From Erpobdella octoculata (taxonomy: Eukaryota > Annelida > Clitellata > Hirudinida > Erpobdellidae): DNA of 64,000 nucleotides. Positions 1 to 9,600 of this stretch are shown here, piece by piece. The stretch's first letter is position 1. Each line of letters opens with the position of its first letter. The notes under the pieces are model-generated. The model did no database searches, was not told where the DNA came from, and was given only the letters and a program-made list of their open reading frames with translations. The stretch spans positions 21,051,658 to 21,115,657 of the forward strand of contig OZ022247.1 of assembly GCA_963978895.1 (NCBI GenBank), given 5' to 3'. A program made the translations under genes and the position numbers.

Positions 1-661
1 AGCTGATTCTATAGAATAACTTGGTGTTTTTGTTGAATTAATGGTAAAAAACACAGTTGTAGTACTAAGTGTTTTTGTTGACTCCGATGTAGTAATTGGC
101 GCTGTAGTTGATTCTGTTATAGCATCTTGTGTTGCTTTTAATACAATTTTTGTTAAATCAGTTGCAGCATATGGTGTTGTTGAGAATTCAGTTTTAGCAG
201 ATTTGGTTGTAGTAAATTCAGATGTATTGTCTTGTGCTGTTTTCGCTGACGATTCTGTTATAATATTAAGTTTTGTTGTTGGTTCTGTTATAGTCCATTC
301 ATTTGAAGTGTTTGATATTATAGCTGATTCCGTAGAAGTTCTTGGTGTGTTTGTTGTTGATTCCGATGTATTACTTGGCGTTGTAGTTGATTCTGTTATA
401 GCACTTTGTGCTGCTGTTGATTTAGTTATTATTGATTCATGTATACTATATGGCGTTGGCAAGAACTCAGTAGCATTGATTTCGGTTTTAGTAGTTATTG
501 CTCTTGTTGTTATCAAATTTATCGAAGTAGTTAGTGTTGTTGATTTAGTTGGATTAGATTCAGTTATAGTGTTTGTTGCTGTTTTTGGATCTGTTGTAGT
601 GGATACAGTTGTAGTACTTAGTGTTTTTGTTGATTCGGTTTTAGAGGAAACATCTACATAG
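1..661 (-). CDS. Degenerate mucin-like Thr/Ser-rich exon, partial (continues past left edge)
   Basis: One minus-strand frame is open from 661 to the window edge with no stop. It reads as a degenerate Thr/Ser/Glu/Ala mucin-type sequence, with motifs such as TESTKTLSTTT, ITESTTTPSNTSES and TEFSTTPYAATDL. It lacks a clean repeat period and contains more Ile, Asn, Lys and Phe than the main arrays. No in-frame ATG opens it: upstream of codon TAT (660-658) the frame meets a TAA before any Met. A pyrimidine-rich acceptor-like sequence, TTCACCATTCTTTAG, ends at 662, so I read it as an internal or last exon. Joined to a GAG/GTTATT donor-like site at 1066/1065 it continues array C in frame, which suggests it is the 3' part of the same giant mucin gene. 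It could instead belong to a neighbouring paralogue. A role as an O-glycosylated secreted or surface protein is inferred from composition only. No cysteine domain is seen. Confidence 0.5.
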
Positions 662-1065
662 CTAAAGAATGGTGAACAAAGTTAGACAAGAAATTAAAAC
701 ATTGTTTTTTTTTTCAAATATCATGTGCTGTGCTGCTTTTTTAAATTCCTTATATTTACTCCACTACCAGTCTTGCTTGTTTGAATGTCTGAAACCTCGA
801 AAGTGAAAATTAACTAACTTCCCGTCATCAAATCAAGCTGAAATTTGAAATATAGGCTCGCTCCTTATAACAATGCATTCTATTAAAATTTGAAAACTTT
901 TGGCAATTAATTTATTTTTTACTTAAAAATAATAATTATCTATGTTTTAAAACAAAACCCCACTTTCTCTTATCCGATTGAGCTGAATTTTTTGCAATAA
1001 TCATATTACATGGTTATACAACAACAAACTAAATTATTAAGAAAAGGTAAAAACAAGCAAATAAC
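662..1065 (-). other. Putative intron (or 3' flank) between array C and the leftmost mucin exon
   Basis: Read on the minus strand, this 404-bp AT-rich stretch starts GTTATT after exon ...CCTTTGAG and ends CATTCTTTAG before CTATGTAG. The upstream exon ends two bases into a codon and the downstream exon supplies the third, so the join keeps the mucin frame. The donor is weak (GTTATT rather than GTRAGT). The competing reading is that the frame simply runs through to the TAG at 1031-1029 and this is 3' flank. Bases about 740-960 resemble sequence at 61490-61860, so part of it is a dispersed-repeat relic. Confidence 0.35.
911..916 (-). promoter_or_regulatory. Candidate polyadenylation signal AATAAA
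   Basis: TTTATT on the plus strand reads AATAAA on the minus strand, 113 nt past the array C stop at 1029. It matters only if the gene ends at 1029 rather than splicing onward. The hexamer is common in AT-rich DNA, so this is weak. Confidence 0.2.
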
Positions 1066-4000
1066 CTCAAAGGAGTAGATGGAGTAGAATTTAAAACGGT
1101 TGTTTCCGCTCGTTCAGTTACTGAAAACCCTGTTGTTCTAGGAATAACCGTTGTCGATGCTAATAAAGTTGCTGTACCTGCGGAACCAGTATTTAGTGTT
1201 TCCGCTGGAATGGTAAAAAGTCTGGTTGGCATCGAAGTTGAAAGTGTTGTTTCCTTAACCATAGAAATCGAAGATTCGGAAAAATCAGTTTTAAGTAGTG
1301 AGGATACAAAAGAAATTGGATTTCCAGATAAGTCGATTGGCGTTGAATCTACCGATAATGTTGAAATTGAAGTTGGTGCAAGGGTTGAAAATGTCTTAGC
1401 TGAAAAAGTTGTTTCTGTTGTAGGAGTCGTTGTGAATTTCGGAAAACCAGTGAAGGTTGTGTTAGTAATCTCAGACGGTAGTAACGAAAAGGATGATATT
1501 GTGGAAACAGAAGACATTACTGTTGTTGAAACTGTCATTTCCGAACCGAATGTTGTTGAAGTTTTCGATAAGCCAGGTGATAATGTAGTTGCTTGAGAAG
1601 GTGATGTAATTCCCGTAGGACCAGTGATTGGTAATTCTGACGATAATGCAGAAAATGTATTTCCGATTGATGCTGCAGAACTTGCTTCTGTTGTATAAAT
1701 AGTTTTTGATTTCGAGATATCAGTTGTTCTGTTGTATATGTCAAACAAGTTTACAGATCCTTGGAAGTTAGTGGTAGTAGTTTCAGATAATAATGGCAAA
1801 ACAGAAAATGGAATTGACGTAAATACGGCTGTTTTCATAGTAGATTCAGGTGTAGTATTTGGTGTTGTAGTAAAGTCAGTTGTAGAGCCTAGTTTTGTTG
1901 TCGATGCTGTAGTGAAAATGTTAGTTGTAAAAGATTTAGTGGTTGCATTTGGTATTGTATTATTTTCAGTGGTAGATTTGGTTGTAGTAGATTCTGTTGT
2001 AGAACTTAGTGCTGTTATAGAATCAGTTGTAATGAACATTGCTGTAGTACTTGGTGTCGTAGCAGATTCACTTGTAGCACTTGGTGATGCTGATGTGAAA
2101 GATCCAGGTGTATTGCTAATTATCGTTGTGAATTCAGATGTTGTTTTAGTAAATGGTAAACTAGTACTGGTTGTTGTAATATTTGGTTCCGTTGTCGATT
2201 CGGTTGTAGTAGCAGTTGGTGTTTTACTCAATTCAGATGTCTGAGATTCAGCTGTAGTAGTTGCAGTTGTAATCGATGCAGTGGTAGTTGATTCGGTTCT
2301 AGTAATTTCTGTTGTAGTACCTGGTTTTGTAATACTCTGAGTTGTAAAAAATTCATTTGTAGTTTTTGGTATTGTAGTTGAACGAGATAAGGTGGTTTCA
2401 GATGTAGCACTTTGCGTTGAAGTGTCACTAATAGTACTTGGTGTTTCTGCCGACTCAGTTGTCGTAAAAACAGTTTGAAAAATCGGAGTTGTTGCCAACT
2501 CATTTGGAGTAGAATCAGTCATAGTACTTTTTATTGAAGTCGAATGGGATGTGGTTAATTCAATTTTATTACTTTGTTTAGAAGTATTTTCTGTCGAGGT
2601 GTTATCAATTGTAGTACTTTCGGTTGATTGAATTTTAGGACTTAATGCTGTAGTGAATAAAGGTGTAATAAATGGCGCTGCGGTTGATTCAGTTAAAGTA
2701 GTATCTCTTGTATATTTATTTGTAATACCCGTTGTTGTTTTCAATTCAGTTGTAGCTGATTCAGTCGTACTTGGCATGGTGGTTGATTTGATAGTAGTCA
2801 ATCCTGTTGTAGCAAAACCTTCTGTTGTAGTTGATTCAGTTAATGTAGTTGCTGTTGTTGTTGATTTAGTAATAGTTGATTCTGTTGTGGTACTTGGAAT
2901 TGTAGTTGATGCTGTAGTATTTGATTCGGTAGTAGTCGATTCTTTTGTAGAACTTGGTGTTGTTGTAGATTCAGTTGTAGTTAATTCAGTTTTAGTATTT
3001 GGCGATGTGATTGATTCTGTCGTAGAACTTGTAATTGTGGATAAATCGCGAAAAGTTGACTCTGCTTCAGTGCTTGGTGCAGTAGTATTTTCTGTTGCAA
3101 TAGATTCAGTAGTAGATCTTGGCGTGGTCGCTGATTTGGTAGTGGTTGATTCTCTTGTAATTTTTGGTGTTGTAGTACTTTTTGCTGTAGTGTAATCAGT
3201 TCTAGTATTTGGCGGTGTGGTTGATTTTGTAGAAGAACTTGGTGTTGTAGAATTTTCTGTTGCAGTTGATTCGGTTGTAGCAACTGCTGTTTTTGTTAAA
3301 TAAATTGTAGTACTTCGTGTGGTGGTAGTAATAGTTGATTCTGTTGTAACATTTGATGTCGTTAAATTTTCTGTTGTGTTTTCTGCAGTATTTGTTTCAA
3401 TTCTAGTACCCGATGTTGTTATCAATTCAGTTGTAGTTAATTCTGTTGTAGTATTCGGTGTTGTGGTTGATACATTATAATCTGTTGTATTACTTGGCAT
3501 TGTAGTATTTTCTGTTGTTGTAAAATCAGTTTTAGTACCTTGTGTAGTAGATTCAGTTGTAGTGTTTTCAGTTGTAGTACTTGGCTTTGTTGTTGATTTT
3601 GCAGTAGTACTTGGTGTTATACTACTTTCAGTTGCAATTGAAACAGTTGTATTGTTTGCTATTGTCAACTCAGTTATAGTTGAGTCTGTTGTAATAGTAA
3701 GTGTTTTTGCTAATGTAGTATTAGTTGATTCTGTTGTAGTACTTGGAGTTGTGGTTGCTTCGGTAGTAAATGATTCTATTTTAGTATTTGGTGTAGCAGC
3801 ACTCTCTGTTGTAGTAGTATCAATTTTAGTAGTTGGCGTCAATGTAGTAGTTGAGTCTGTTGAAGTACTTAGAGTTGTGGTTGATTTAGCGGTAGCCGTG
3901 TCTTTCGTAGTACTTTGTGTTGTAATTGTAGTAGCTGGTGTTTTAGCATTTTCTAACGTGTAAGATGTAGTTGTAATATTTGGTGTTGTAGTACTTTCTG

Positions 4001-6050
4001 ATGTTGTAAATTCAGTTGTGGTAGATGGTGTTGTCAATTCGGTAGTAGTATTTTCTGTTGCTAAAGTTGGTGTTGTTAATGATTCTGTTGTTGTAGATTC
4101 AGTTGTAATATTAAGTGTCGCATTACTTTCTGTTGTAGTTGATATAAATTTGGTAGTTTGTGTTGTGGTAGTCTCAGTTGTTGTAGTTGGTGCTGTAGAA
4201 CCTTTTGTTGGTGTAGTTTTTAATTCTGTTGTACTAAATTCAGTTGCGATAGTTGGTGTTGTAGTGCTTTCTGTTGTATTAGATTTAGTTGTTGCAGTTG
4301 CTGTTGTTGTACTTTCGATTGCGGTAGTTGGAACAAGTGTTAACTCTGTTGAAGTAGATTGAATTGTGGAAGTTGGTGTTGTAGAACTTTTTGTTGTAGT
4401 AGATTCTGTTGTGGTAGTTGGCGTTGTTGCACTTTCAATTGTGGTAGTTGCTGTGTTTGTTGATTCTGTTGTGGTAGATTGAGTTGTGGTCGTTGGTGTT
4501 ATAGTATTTTTTGTAATAGTAGTTGGTGTTGAAGTACCTTCTGTTGTAATAGATTCAGTTGTTGTAGTAGTTGCTGTCGTTGGCTTGGTAGTAGTAGATT
4601 CAGTTGTAGTAGTTGGTGATGTAATACTTTCAGTTGTAATAGATTCTGTCGGAGTAGTTGGTTTTGTCGTCAATACGGTAGTAGTGGATTCAATTGTTGC
4701 TGTTGGCGTTGTAGTGCCTTCTGTTGTTGTAGATTCAGTTGTGGTAGATGGTGTTGTCAATTCGGTAGTAGTATTTTCTGTTGCTAAAGTTGGTGTTGTT
4801 AATGATTCTGTTGTTGTAGATTCAGTTGTAATATTGAGTGTCGCATTACTTTCTGTTGTAGTTGATATAAATTTGGTAGTTTGTGTTGTGGTAGTCTCAG
4901 TTGTTGTAGTTGGTGCTGTAGAACCTTTTGTTGGTGTAGTTTTTAATTCTGTTGTACTAAATTCAGTTGCGATAGTTGGTGTTGTAGTGCTTTCTGTTGT
5001 ATTAGATTTAGTTGTTGCATTTGCTGTTGTTGTACTTTCGATTGCGGTAGTTGGAACAAGTGTTAACTCTGTTGAAGTAGATTGAATTGTGGAAGTTGGT
5101 GTTGTAGAACTTTTTGTTGTAGTAGATTCTGTTGTGGTAGTTGGCGTTGTTGCACTTTCAATTGTGGTAGTTGCTGTGTTTGTTGATTCTGTTGTGGTAG
5201 ATTGAGTTGTGGTCGTTGGTGTTATAGTATTTTTTGTAATAGTAGTTGGTGTTGAAGTACCTTCTGTTGTAATAGATTCAGTTGTTGTAGTAGTTGCTGT
5301 CGTTGGCTTGGTAGTAGTAGATTCAGTTGTAGTAGTTGGTGATGTAATACTTTCAGTTGTAATAGATTCTGTCGGAGTAGTTGGTTTTGTCGTCAATACG
5401 GTAGTAGTGGATTCAATTGTTGCTGTTGGCGTTGTAGTGCCTTCTGTTGTTGTAGATTCAGTTGTGGTCGTTGATTTTGAAGTAATTTCTATTGTTTTTG
5501 TCGTCGATTCGGAAGTAGGTAATTCAAGTGTGGTACTTGGAGTTGTAGTACTTTTTTTTGTACCAGATTCAGTGTTGATAGTAAATGTTGTAGTACTTTC
5601 TGTAGTTATAGATTCAGTTGCGGTAGTCGGTGTTGCCGTTTTTTCGGTAGTAGTAGATTCATTTGAGGTAGTTAGTGTTATAGTACTTTCTGTTGTTAAA
5701 GATTCAGTTGTGGTTGTTGGTGTTGTTGTCGATTCAGTAGTAGTAGATTCAGTTTTGGTTGTTGGTGTTGTAGTACTTTCTGTTGCAGTAGATTCAGTTG
5801 TGGTTGGTGTTGTTGTCGATTTGGTAATAGTAGATTCAGTTGTGGTACTTGGTGTTGTTATCGATTCTCTAGTAGTAGATTCAGTTGTGGTACTTGGTGT
5901 TGTAGTACTTTCTGTTGTAGTAGATTCAGTTGTGGTAGTTGGTGTTGTAGTACTTTCTGTTGTGGTAGATTCCGCGGTGATAGTTGGTGTTGTCGATTCG
6001 GATTTTGTAGATTCAGTGGTGGTATTCTCGTGACTTTTACCTTTTAACAT
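1029..6050 (-). CDS. Mucin-like array C: C-terminal part of a giant Thr/Ser-rich protein
   Basis: The frame is open for 1673 codons, rich in Thr, Ser, Glu and Pro (TESTTTES, TTTPSTTTES), with many substitutions. It ends in a non-repetitive Ser/Thr-rich region of about 350 residues and a short hydrophobic tail, LRLFACFYLFLII, before TAG. The nominal first Met (6050) lies in transposon-derived sequence: residues MLKGKSHEN are not mucin and the repeat starts at NTTTES. I therefore think the true 5' continuation is array B across the element at about 6025-6652, whose frame matches. An in-frame TAA lies upstream inside that element. The tail resembles a short GPI-anchor signal (small residues SSTPSTP-like, then about 13 hydrophobic residues), but if the 662-1065 intron is used, the tail is intronic. 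No chitin-binding, vWD or Cys-knot domain is visible. As an O-glycosylated extracellular mucin this is inference from composition. Confidence 0.65.
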   Translation of the reverse strand: MLKGKSHENTTTESTKSESTTPTITAESTTTESTTTPTTTTESTTTESTTTPSTTTESTTRESITTPSTTTESTITKSTTTPTTTESTATESTTTPTTKTESTTTESTTTPTTTTESLTTESTITLTTSNESTTTEKTATPTTATESITTESTTTFTINTESGTKKSTTTPSTTLELPTSESTTKTIEITSKSTTTTESTTTEGTTTPTATIESTTTVLTTKPTTPTESITTESITSPTTTTESTTTKPTTATTTTTESITTEGTSTPTTITKNTITPTTTTQSTTTESTNTATTTIESATTPTTTTESTTTKSSTTPTSTIQSTSTELTLVPTTAIESTTTANATTKSNTTESTTTPTIATEFSTTELKTTPTKGSTAPTTTTETTTTQTTKFISTTTESNATLNITTESTTTESLTTPTLATENTTTELTTPSTTTESTTTEGTTTPTATIESTTTVLTTKPTTPTESITTESITSPTTTTESTTTKPTTATTTTTESITTEGTSTPTTITKNTITPTTTTQSTTTESTNTATTTIESATTPTTTTESTTTKSSTTPTSTIQSTSTELTLVPTTAIESTTTATATTKSNTTESTTTPTIATEFSTTELKTTPTKGSTAPTTTTETTTTQTTKFISTTTESNATLNITTESTTTESLTTPTLATENTTTELTTPSTTTEFTTSESTTTPNITTTSYTLENAKTPATTITTQSTTKDTATAKSTTTLSTSTDSTTTLTPTTKIDTTTTESAATPNTKIESFTTEATTTPSTTTESTNTTLAKTLTITTDSTITELTIANNTTVSIATESSITPSTTAKSTTKPSTTTENTTTESTTQGTKTDFTTTENTTMPSNTTDYNVSTTTPNTTTELTTTELITTSGTRIETNTAENTTENLTTSNVTTESTITTTTRSTTIYLTKTAVATTESTATENSTTPSSSTKSTTPPNTRTDYTTAKSTTTPKITRESTTTKSATTPRSTTESIATENTTAPSTEAESTFRDLSTITSSTTESITSPNTKTELTTTESTTTPSSTKESTTTESNTTASTTIPSTTTESTITKSTTTATTLTESTTTEGFATTGLTTIKSTTMPSTTESATTELKTTTGITNKYTRDTTLTESTAAPFITPLFTTALSPKIQSTESTTIDNTSTENTSKQSNKIELTTSHSTSIKSTMTDSTPNELATTPIFQTVFTTTESAETPSTISDTSTQSATSETTLSRSTTIPKTTNEFFTTQSITKPGTTTEITRTESTTTASITTATTTAESQTSELSKTPTATTTESTTEPNITTTSTSLPFTKTTSEFTTIISNTPGSFTSASPSATSESATTPSTTAMFITTDSITALSSTTESTTTKSTTENNTIPNATTKSFTTNIFTTASTTKLGSTTDFTTTPNTTPESTMKTAVFTSIPFSVLPLLSETTTTNFQGSVNLFDIYNRTTDISKSKTIYTTEASSAASIGNTFSALSSELPITGPTGITSPSQATTLSPGLSKTSTTFGSEMTVSTTVMSSVSTISSFSLLPSEITNTTFTGFPKFTTTPTTETTFSAKTFSTLAPTSISTLSVDSTPIDLSGNPISFVSSLLKTDFSESSISMVKETTLSTSMPTRLFTIPAETLNTGSAGTATLLASTTVIPRTTGFSVTERAETTVLNSTPSTPLRLFACFYLFLII
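4010..5468 (-). repeat. 723-bp tandem duplication inside array C
   Basis: Two head-to-tail copies, about 4010-4732 and 4733-5455, with identity running to about 5468. They differ at only about two positions that I could see (for example an A/G near 4108 versus 4831, and a G/T in GTTGCAG versus GTTGCAT). The unit is 241 codons, so the frame is kept. The near-identity contrasts with the otherwise degenerate array and marks a recent event. Confidence 0.85.
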
Positions 6051-6652
6051 TTTACAACAATATTTTAATAAATTTTAGAAGTTTGAATGACTGGATCTAA
6101 TTTTTCACAAAAGCCTTCTTCAATTATAGTCGTCTATTATTTTTAACTTCAAATAAACAATTTAGAGGGCACTTAAGAATCGTTTATTTAATTTTATAGT
6201 TACAGAATTTGTTATGGTAAGAACGCGACACTCATATGTAATGCTAGACCAATTTAAGAAAAAAAGCTATTTCTAAATAGATTTTAGGAAAATAAAATAA
6301 ACTTATAGACAAAATTGAACAACATTAGTGTTGGCTGCAGTACTTATATCAGGTAATAATAAAATATATATTATAGCTAAGATCACTATCCGGCGCATTT
6401 CCAGAATTATGAAAATTGTACTACTCAAATTTAACACAAACTCGACCTGAACCAGACAAGAAAAGTTTTTAAAATTGAAACCCGGAAATTTTGAAAATCA
6501 AAAACCCGAACCCAACCACGATTTTTGAAAAGGTAAAAAACCGAACCCGTACCAGGTTTTTGCAAAAATGAAAACCCGAACCCAACTCGAACACGAAAAT
6601 TTAAAATTCATGAACCCGAAAAGTCTAAAAAATCGTACCCGTGACATCCCTA
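6025..6652. mobile_element. Decayed non-autonomous hAT-like element between arrays C and B
   Basis: The right end reads ...TACCCGTGACATCCCTA, then the octamer GTAGTTAG (6653-6660). Its reverse complement, TAGGGATGTCACGGGTA, matches the termini of the element at 25582-26642. The body shares further blocks with that element: about 6093-6160 resembles about 26330-26390, and the AACCCGAACCC-rich subterminal tract 6470-6640 resembles 26430-26640. The left end is eroded. The mucin repeat stops at GTGGTA (6019-6024), where TTCTCGTGACTTTTACC follows, possibly a remnant of the left terminus. No left copy of the octamer remains. No transposase frame is present. About 290 bp (6160-6440) has no match in the other copy. 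Confidence 0.6.
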
Positions 6653-9600
6653 GTAGTTAGTGTTGTAGTAATTTTTGTTGTAGTAGATTCCGTTGTGGTA
6701 GTTGGTGTTGTTGTCAATTCGGTAAAAGCAGATTCAGTTGTGGTAGTTGGTGTTTTTGTCGATTCGGTTGCTGTCGATTCAATTGTGGTAGTTGGTGTTT
6801 TTGTCGATTCGGTAGTAGTAGATTCATTTGTGGTAGTTGGTGTTGTTGTCGATTCGGTTGCTGTCGATTCAATTCTGGTAGTAGGTGTTGTTGTTGATTC
6901 GGTAGTAGTATATTCAGTTGACGTAGTTGTTGTTGTCGTACTTTCTGTTGTAGTAGATTCAGTTTTGGCAGTTTGTGTTGTTGGTGTTGTCGATTCGGTA
7001 GTAGTAGTTTCTTTTGTGGTAGTTGATGTTGTTGTCGATTCAGTTGTAGTAGATTCAATTGTAGTAGTTGGTGTTGTTGTCGATTCTGTTGTAGAAAATC
7101 CTGTTGTAGTAGTTGGTGTTGTTGTAGATTCGGTAATAGTAGATTCTGTTGTAGTTTTTGGTGATGTCGTACTTTCTGTTGTGGCAGTTGGTGTTGTTGT
7201 TGATTTGGTTGTTGTAGATTCAGTTGTGAGAGTTGGTGTTGTAGTACTTTCAATTGTAGTAGATTCAGTTGCGGTAGATGCTGTTATAGGGAATCCTGTT
7301 GTGGTAGTTAATGTTGCCGAACCGGTATTAGTAGATTCAGTTGAAGTAGTTGACGTAGTTGCTGTTGTCGTAATTTCTGTTTTAGTAGATTCAGTTGAGG
7401 CAGTTGGTGTTGTTGTTGAATTGGTATTAGTAGTCTCTGTTGTGGTAGTTGGTGTTGTTGTCCATTCGGTAGTAGTAAATACGGTTGTGGTAGTTGGAGT
7501 TGTAGTACTTTCTGTTGTAGTAAATTCAGTTGTAGTCGTTGGTGTTGTTGTAGATTCAGTAGTAGTAGATTCAATTGTCACAGTAGGTGTTGTCGTCGAT
7601 TTGTTTCCTGTAGATTCAGTTGTGGCTGTTGTCGATTCGGTTGCTGTTGATTCAATTGTGGTAGTTGGTGTTGTTGTCGATTCGGTATTAGTATATTCAG
7701 TTGCGGTAGATGCTGTTGCAGTGAATCCTGTTGTGGTAGTTAGTGTTGCCGAACCGGTGTTAATAGATTCAATTGAAGTAGTTGACGTAGTTGCTGTTGT
7801 CGTACTTTCTGTTGGAGTAGATTCAGTTGTGCTAGTTGGTGTTGTTGTCGATTCGGTAATAGTAGATTCTGTTGTAGTTTTTGGTGATGTCGTACTTTCT
7901 GTTGTAGTAAATTCAGTTGTGGTAGTTGGTGTTGTAGTACTTTCTGTTGTAGTAGATTCAGTTGTGGTAGTTGGTGTTGTTGTCGATTTGGTTGTAGTAT
8001 ATTCAGTTGTGGTAGTTGGTGTTGTTGTTGAATCCGTTGCTGTTAATTCATTTGTGGTAGTTGGTATTGTTGTCGATTCGGTATTAGTATATTCAGTTTT
8101 GGCAGTTGGTGTTGTTGTCGATTCGGTATTAGTATATTCAGTTGTGGTAGGTGGCGTTGTTGTCGATTCTGTAGTAGTAGATTCAGTTGTGGTAGTTGGT
8201 GTTGTAGTAGATTCAGTTGTCGTAGTTGGTGTTGTTGTCGATTCGGTAGTACTAGATTCTGTTGTGGTAATTGGTGTTGTAGTACTTTCTATTGAAGTAG
8301 ATTTAGTTGTGGTAGTTGGTGTTGTTGACGATTCAGTTGTGGTAGTTGGTGTTGTTGTCGATTTGGTTGCTCTTAATTCTGTTGTGGTAGTTGGTGCTGT
8401 AGTACTTTCTGTTGTAGTAGATTCAGTTGTGGTAGTTGGTGTTGTTGTCGATTTGGTTGTAGTAGATTCAGTTGTGGTAGTTGGTGTTGTAGTACCTTCT
8501 GTTGTAGTAGATTCAGTTGTCGTAGTTGGTGTTGTTTTCGATTCGGTATTAGTAAATTCTGTTGTGGTAGTTGATGCTGTTGTCGATTCGGCAGTAGTAG
8601 ATTCGGTTGTGGTAATTGGTGTTGTCGTACTTTCTGTTGTAGTAGATTCAGTGATTGTAATTGGTGTTGTTGTCGATTCGGTAGTAGTAGATACTGTTGT
8701 GGTTTTTGGTGTTGTTGTACTTTCTGTTGTAGTAGATTTAGTTGTTGTAGTTGGTGTTGTCGATTCGGTAGTTGTAGATTCAGTTGTGATAGTTGGTGTT
8801 GTTGTCGATTTGGTAGTAGTAGATTCAGTTGTGGTAGTTGGTGTTGTAGTACTTTCTGTTGTTGTAGATTCAGTTGTGATAGTTGGTGTTGTCGATTTGG
8901 TTGTAGTAGATTCAGTTGTGGTAGTTGGTGTTGTTGTTGATTCCGTTGCTGTTGATTCAGTTGTGGTAGTTGGTATTGTGGTCAATTCGGTATTTGAATA
9001 TTCAGTTTTGGCTGTTGGTGTTGTAGTACTTTCTATTGTAGTAGATTTAGTTGTGAAAGTTGATGTTGTTGTCGATTCCGTTGTAGTAGATTCAGTTGTG
9101 GTAGTTGGTGTTGTTGTCGATTTGGTTGTAGTAGATTCAGTTTTGGTGGTTGGTGTTGTTGTTGATTCCGTTGCTGTTGATTCAGTTGTGGTAGAGGGTA
9201 TTGTGGTCGTTTCGGTATTAGTATATTCAGTTTTGGCAGTTGGTGTTGTAGTACTTTCTATTGTAGTAGATTTAGTTGTGGTAGTTGGTGTTGTTGTCGA
9301 TTCGGTTGTAGTAAATTCAGTTGTAGTCGTTGGTGTTGTTGTAGATTCGGTAGTAGTAGATTCAATTGTGGCAGTTGGCGTTATAGTCGATTTGGTTGCT
9401 GTAGATTCAGTTGTGGTAGTTGGGGTTGTTGTCGATTCGGTATTAGTATATTCGGTTTTGGCAGTTGGTGTTGTTGTCGATTCGGTATTAGTATATTCAG
9501 TTGCCGTAGATGCTGTTGTGGTAGTTAGTGTTGCCGAACCGGTATTAGTAGATTCAATTGTAGTAGTTGACGTAGTTGCTGTTGTCGTACTTTCTGTTGT

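Noticed and set aside
6470..6650. AACCCG-rich tract as interstitial telomere
   Set aside because: Irregular units, confined to the hAT-like elements (also 25590-25720 and 26440-26640). Not TTAGG or TTAGGG.
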